From: Hypericum androsaemum
Taxonomy: Eukaryota; Streptophyta; Magnoliopsida; Malpighiales; Hypericaceae
Reading direction: 5' to 3'
NCBI GenBank assembly: GCA_963995505.1
Contig: OZ023181.1
Coordinates: 20,890,221 to 20,954,220, forward strand
DNA length: 64,000 nucleotides
Positions within the stretch are counted from its first letter, which is position 1; the number at the start of each line of letters is the position of its first letter. A model generated the notes under the pieces. It worked only from the letters and a program-made list of their open reading frames with translations. It did not search any database and had not been told where the DNA came from. The position numbers were made by a program, and so were the translations under genes. This document shows positions 60,744 to 64,000 of this stretch, one piece after another.

Positions 60744-62566
60744 CTGGCACCTCCATCCTTGGCCAAGTCCTTTGCTGGTCGCCATCAGACGATCATCGGT
60801 CGCCGGTCCCGGTCCCCGAAGTGAACTTGAAGTTGAAAGAGCAGGAATGCCTGTCCCTCTTGAAGAGATGCAACAGCCTGGAAGAGTTCAAGCAAGCTCA
60901 TGGCCAGGTTCTCAAGTTGGGATTGTTTTGGAACTCCTTTTGTGCAAGCAACTTGTTGGCCACTTGTGCACTTTCTCCCTGGGGAAGCATGAAGCTTGCT
61001 TGCTCGATCTTCAACCAGATATGCGAACCGGGTACTTTCGATTTCAATACAATGATTAAAGGGTGTGTGAAGAACTTTGATTTTGAGACTGCTATATGCT
61101 TGTATTATGATATGCTGGAGAGTGGGGTTCAGCCTGACAAGTATACTTATCCGGGTCTGCTTAAGGCATGTGGTGGTCTGAAAGCAGTAGAAGAAGGGAT
61201 ACAGTTACATGGGCAGATCTTTAAGCTTGGACTTGTTGATGATCTGTATGTGGCTAACAGCTTGATCAATATGTATGGCAAGTGCGGAGAGATAGTTCTT
61301 TCCTGTTCTGTTTTCGAGGGCTTGGAACACAAGGATGCTGCTTCGTGGAGCTCTATTATATCAGCTCATGCTGGTTGCAGAATGTGGGAGGATTGCCTAA
61401 AGCTTTTGGGGAAGATGCTCAGTGAAGGCTCATGTAGACCAACAGAGAGCATACTAGTTAGTGCTCTCTCTGCTTGTACTCATTTGGGTGCCCTTGATGC
61501 GGGGAGATGCGTGCATGGATCGTTGTTGCGGAATGTTGTTGAGCTCAATGTGATAGCGCAGACATCCTTGGTAGAGATGTATGCAAAATGTGGATGCATA
61601 GACAAGGCGATATCGCTCTTCCACGGAATGATCACGAAGAACAAATTATCCTATAGTGTAATAATCTCAGGGCTGGCAATGCATGGTCGTGCGAGGGAGG
61701 CTCTGAAGGTCTTCTCCGACATGCTCGAGGAAGGGTTGCAGCCGGATGACATTGTTTACGTGGGGATCTTGAGCGCCTGTAGTCATGCTGGCCTTGTTGA
61801 TGAAGGCATGCGAGCTTTTGACAGAATGAGATTTGAACATGGGATCGACCCGACGATTCAGCATTATGGATGCCTGGTAGACCTTATGGCCAGAGCTGGA
61901 CAGCTAAATGAGGCCCTGGAGTTCATAAGGAGGATGCCTGTTGAGGCCAACGACGTTATCTGGCGAAGCCTTCTTGGTGCCTGCAGAATCCATCAAAACA
62001 CGGACATAGCAGAGATTGCAGCCAAGAACCTATTCCAGTTGAATGAGCACAATCCAAGTGACTATCTGGTGCTATCAAATATCTATTCCCATGCGCAGAG
62101 ATGGGAGGAAGTCGAAGCAATCCGGACACGGATGTATCACACGGGCCTTACTCAAACTCCCGGATTCACATCCGTTGAAGCAAGAAGACAAGTTCACAAG
62201 TTTGTTTCTCAAGATAAGTCGCATCCTCGATGCAAAGAAATCTATGACATGATTCACCAGATGGAGTGGCAGCTAAAGTTTGAAGGTTACTCTCCTGATA
62301 CATCACAGGTACTATATAATGTAGATGAAGATGAGAAGAAGCAGAGACTCAGAGCTCACAGCCAAAAGTTAGCTCTGGCTTTTGCCCTCATAAGTACATC
62401 TCCTGAGGCTCCAATTAGGATTGCTAGAAACCTCAGAATGTGCAGTGACTGCCACACTTACACCAAGTTGATATCTATTATCTACGACAGAGAAATTGTA
62501 GTGAGAGAACGGCATTGGTTCCATCACTTTAAAGATGGAGCTTGCACCTGTAAAGACTATTGGTAA
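60740..62566 (+). CDS. DYW-class pentatricopeptide repeat protein (At1g31920-like)
   Basis: Intronless, 608 residues. PLS-type PPR motifs cover about residues 65-430 (for example FDFNTMIKGCVKNFDFETAI, VANSLINMYGKCGEI, VIISGLAMHGRAREALKVF), then E and E+ domains (HYGCLVDLMARAGQLNEALE, VLSNIYSHAQRWEEVEAIR), then a full-length DYW domain ending GACTCKDYW. The family binds organellar RNA and, when the DYW domain is active, edits C to U. Here the deaminase HxE motif reads HSQ (RAHSQKLALAFALI), so the catalytic Glu is missing, while the later CSDCH is kept. From memory, the Arabidopsis gene also has HSQ. No clear transit peptide is seen at the chosen start. Confidence 0.93.
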   Translation: MTGTSILGQVLCWSPSDDHRSPVPVPEVNLKLKEQECLSLLKRCNSLEEFKQAHGQVLKLGLFWNSFCASNLLATCALSPWGSMKLACSIFNQICEPGTFDFNTMIKGCVKNFDFETAICLYYDMLESGVQPDKYTYPGLLKACGGLKAVEEGIQLHGQIFKLGLVDDLYVANSLINMYGKCGEIVLSCSVFEGLEHKDAASWSSIISAHAGCRMWEDCLKLLGKMLSEGSCRPTESILVSALSACTHLGALDAGRCVHGSLLRNVVELNVIAQTSLVEMYAKCGCIDKAISLFHGMITKNKLSYSVIISGLAMHGRAREALKVFSDMLEEGLQPDDIVYVGILSACSHAGLVDEGMRAFDRMRFEHGIDPTIQHYGCLVDLMARAGQLNEALEFIRRMPVEANDVIWRSLLGACRIHQNTDIAEIAAKNLFQLNEHNPSDYLVLSNIYSHAQRWEEVEAIRTRMYHTGLTQTPGFTSVEARRQVHKFVSQDKSHPRCKEIYDMIHQMEWQLKFEGYSPDTSQVLYNVDEDEKKQRLRAHSQKLALAFALISTSPEAPIRIARNLRMCSDCHTYTKLISIIYDREIVVRERHWFHHFKDGACTCKDYW

Positions 62567-63130
62567 ATTTGACAGTCTGATTCAATTTGTCTCTGATGTA
62601 GTAACGACATTGAATGAAAGATCTATCAGTTACATAGGTAAATACGAAATGAGCTGCGCCTATACATAATGCATATATTGCCCCTACTCCATCTTTCTTT
62701 GATACAACAGAGTCAGAGACTGCATGTTTAAAGAAGTAAGGCTGCTTTTACGCCATTCTGTCAACGAGCAATACACCGTTGGTGGCGTGCACGGAAGTCA
62801 TAAGTGACTGCTGTTAGACTTGATTATGGTTTACTAACAATGTCATTATACTACATTACTTGCAAATCATGTTTTCGGTGCATTGCATAATATAACATGT
62901 CAGAACAAAGGCACAAGAAAGAATTTATTTTGCTTTTCACATCATTGAAGGACAACAAGTCGGATACAAAAATGACGGATTGTTTGATTATTGCTCAATT
63001 CAGAGTTTTCCTTCCTATCATTAGAATCTTTTCCAACGAAGAAACTGCCTAGTTGCAACTATGGATCTCTCCAAAACATTCACGCCTTCAAAATGATGGA
63101 CCATGTCGAACCTGTTTGGTGTGGGATCAC
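62567..63130. other. Convergent spacer between the PPR and PMK genes
   Basis: It holds the two 3' UTRs. No gene or repeat was recognised. Confidence 0.5.
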
Positions 63131-64000
63131 TCAGTGTAGCTGGATGGCAGAAACAGATGATGTGATTTCCTTAGTTCTGGGATCACCACTTTCTAAACAG
63201 ACACCGCGGGGATCTTCTCTAACTAACAAGGCCAGGACATTAAGTGAACCCCAGGTTGTGCCAACCTTGGTACCGGAGTTCCCCAGGGTAATAGCAAATA
63301 CAGCATCAAATCCACCAGCTCCAGGTACTCCTGCCAACAGAACTCCTTCCATGTCCATGGTGGCATCCAAAAGTCGAGTCTGGGATTCAGGTTCTATCTG
63401 TGAACCCGAAAAAGTTGGTACAATATGAAGCAGCTTAGAAACATAAGGTACCAACCAAATCATTTTAACAAAAGCTGTGGAAACAGAGGTGCATGATTAA
63501 CAGGGACAGTGTGCAACAAGTCAAGAGAAATCAACCTACCGGTACACCTGCAGCTTCACCCATCTGGCGCATATGATTTCTGATATCAAGCATGGCATTT
63601 CTCGCCCCTAAAAGAGCTTTAACAACAGCTTCCCTTACGGATTCAGTGGCTGCCTCAATCCACTGCATGAAAAAAGATGAAATTCTCAATATCATGGTAG
63701 GGTGATCAAATCAGTTCTTATAGAGTACCAAATCAATATAGGCCAACACAAATGATCTAAGAGGTTTCTGCACTGTTACGGAGAAAACTGGAAAAAGAGA
63801 AAACATGTTCTTGTTTAGGCATCAATGGTCTTGGAATTTTTTTTATAAAAGTTGTTGCAAGTTTCTTTCAAGGCCAAAAGATTACCTTCACAGGCCTTTG
63901 TGAGCTGCAGCTGTCTATAACACTCTTGTAAACGTCCCATTGCTCTTCAGCAAGTTTACTTAAGATATTGAACTGCACTTCAAGTTCTGAATTGGCCTCC
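63131..64000 (-). CDS. PMK: Phosphomevalonate kinase, 3' part (cut by the window edge)
   Basis: A GHMP-superfamily kinase that turns mevalonate 5-phosphate into the diphosphate in the cytosolic or peroxisomal mevalonate pathway. Three exons are visible: 63397-63131 (stop), 63662-63540, and one reaching the edge from 63886. They join in frame. Readable parts are ELEVQFNILSKLAEEQWDVY, NAMLDIRNHMRQMGEAAGVP, then IEPESQTRLLDATMDMEGVL and LAGVPGAGGFDAVFAITLG (the Gly-rich GHMP C-terminal motif), then NVLALLVREDPRGVCLESGD. The N-terminal ATP-binding part lies outside the window. The convergent neighbour is the PPR gene, as in Arabidopsis (At1g31910 and At1g31920, from memory). Confidence 0.93.

Overview
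The window is nuclear DNA from a flowering plant. Evidence for this: multi-exon genes with GT-AG introns, AT-rich intergenic DNA, plant-only families (extra-large G protein, DYW-class PPR protein, LRR-XII receptor kinases, RPM1-type NLRs), and small plant-style transposons (hAT-type MITE, solo LTR, SINE-like insert, LINE relic). It looks like a eudicot, perhaps a woody one such as Myrtaceae, but I cannot prove the species from this sequence.

Layout. 1-2.3 kb: repetitive, unclassified DNA ending in a promoter with site II and telo-box motifs. 2.3-5.8 kb (+): DEAD-box RNA helicase RH5/STRS1, 13 exons. 6.5-35.6 kb: a cluster of immune receptor genes, all on the + strand, in the order NLR1, RLK1, NLR2, RLK2, NLR3, NLR4. 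The NLRs are intronless RPM1-like CC-NB-LRR genes. The RLKs are class XII (EFR/FLS2-like) non-RD receptor kinases with one intron each. 36.2-40.9 kb (-): SUV2, the plant ATRIP homologue. 42.9-44.4 kb (+): a small conserved protein of unknown function. 45.4-45.7 kb (-): a candidate secreted peptide precursor. 47.3-50.4 kb (+): proteasome lid subunit RPN9. 52.0-55.6 kb (-): extra-large G protein XLG3. 60.7-62.6 kb (+): a DYW-class PPR protein like At1g31920. 63.1 kb to the right edge (-): the 3' part of phosphomevalonate kinase.

The housekeeping genes on either side of the cluster look like an old syntenic block. From memory, their Arabidopsis counterparts lie in two short runs: At1g31910 to At1g31970 (PMK, PPR, XLG3, RH5) and At5g45610 to At5g45620 (SUV2, RPN9). 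The immune cluster sits between RH5 and SUV2.

The most unusual structure is inside the cluster. Two unrelated gene families, cell-surface RLKs and cytosolic NLRs, share flanking DNA. Both RLK genes are followed by the same kind of 3' flank that follows NLR1 and NLR2. RLK2 is followed within about 10 bases by a decayed NLR C-terminus. RLK2 and NLR3 have homologous upstream regions almost up to their start codons. This suggests that receptor genes were swapped into a duplicating NLR scaffold, which may place both receptor types under related regulatory DNA. NLR2 also has a 104-bp tandem array in its presumed 5' leader that adds 13 upstream ATGs, and RLK2 carries a compensated frameshift that rewrites part of its LRR surface.
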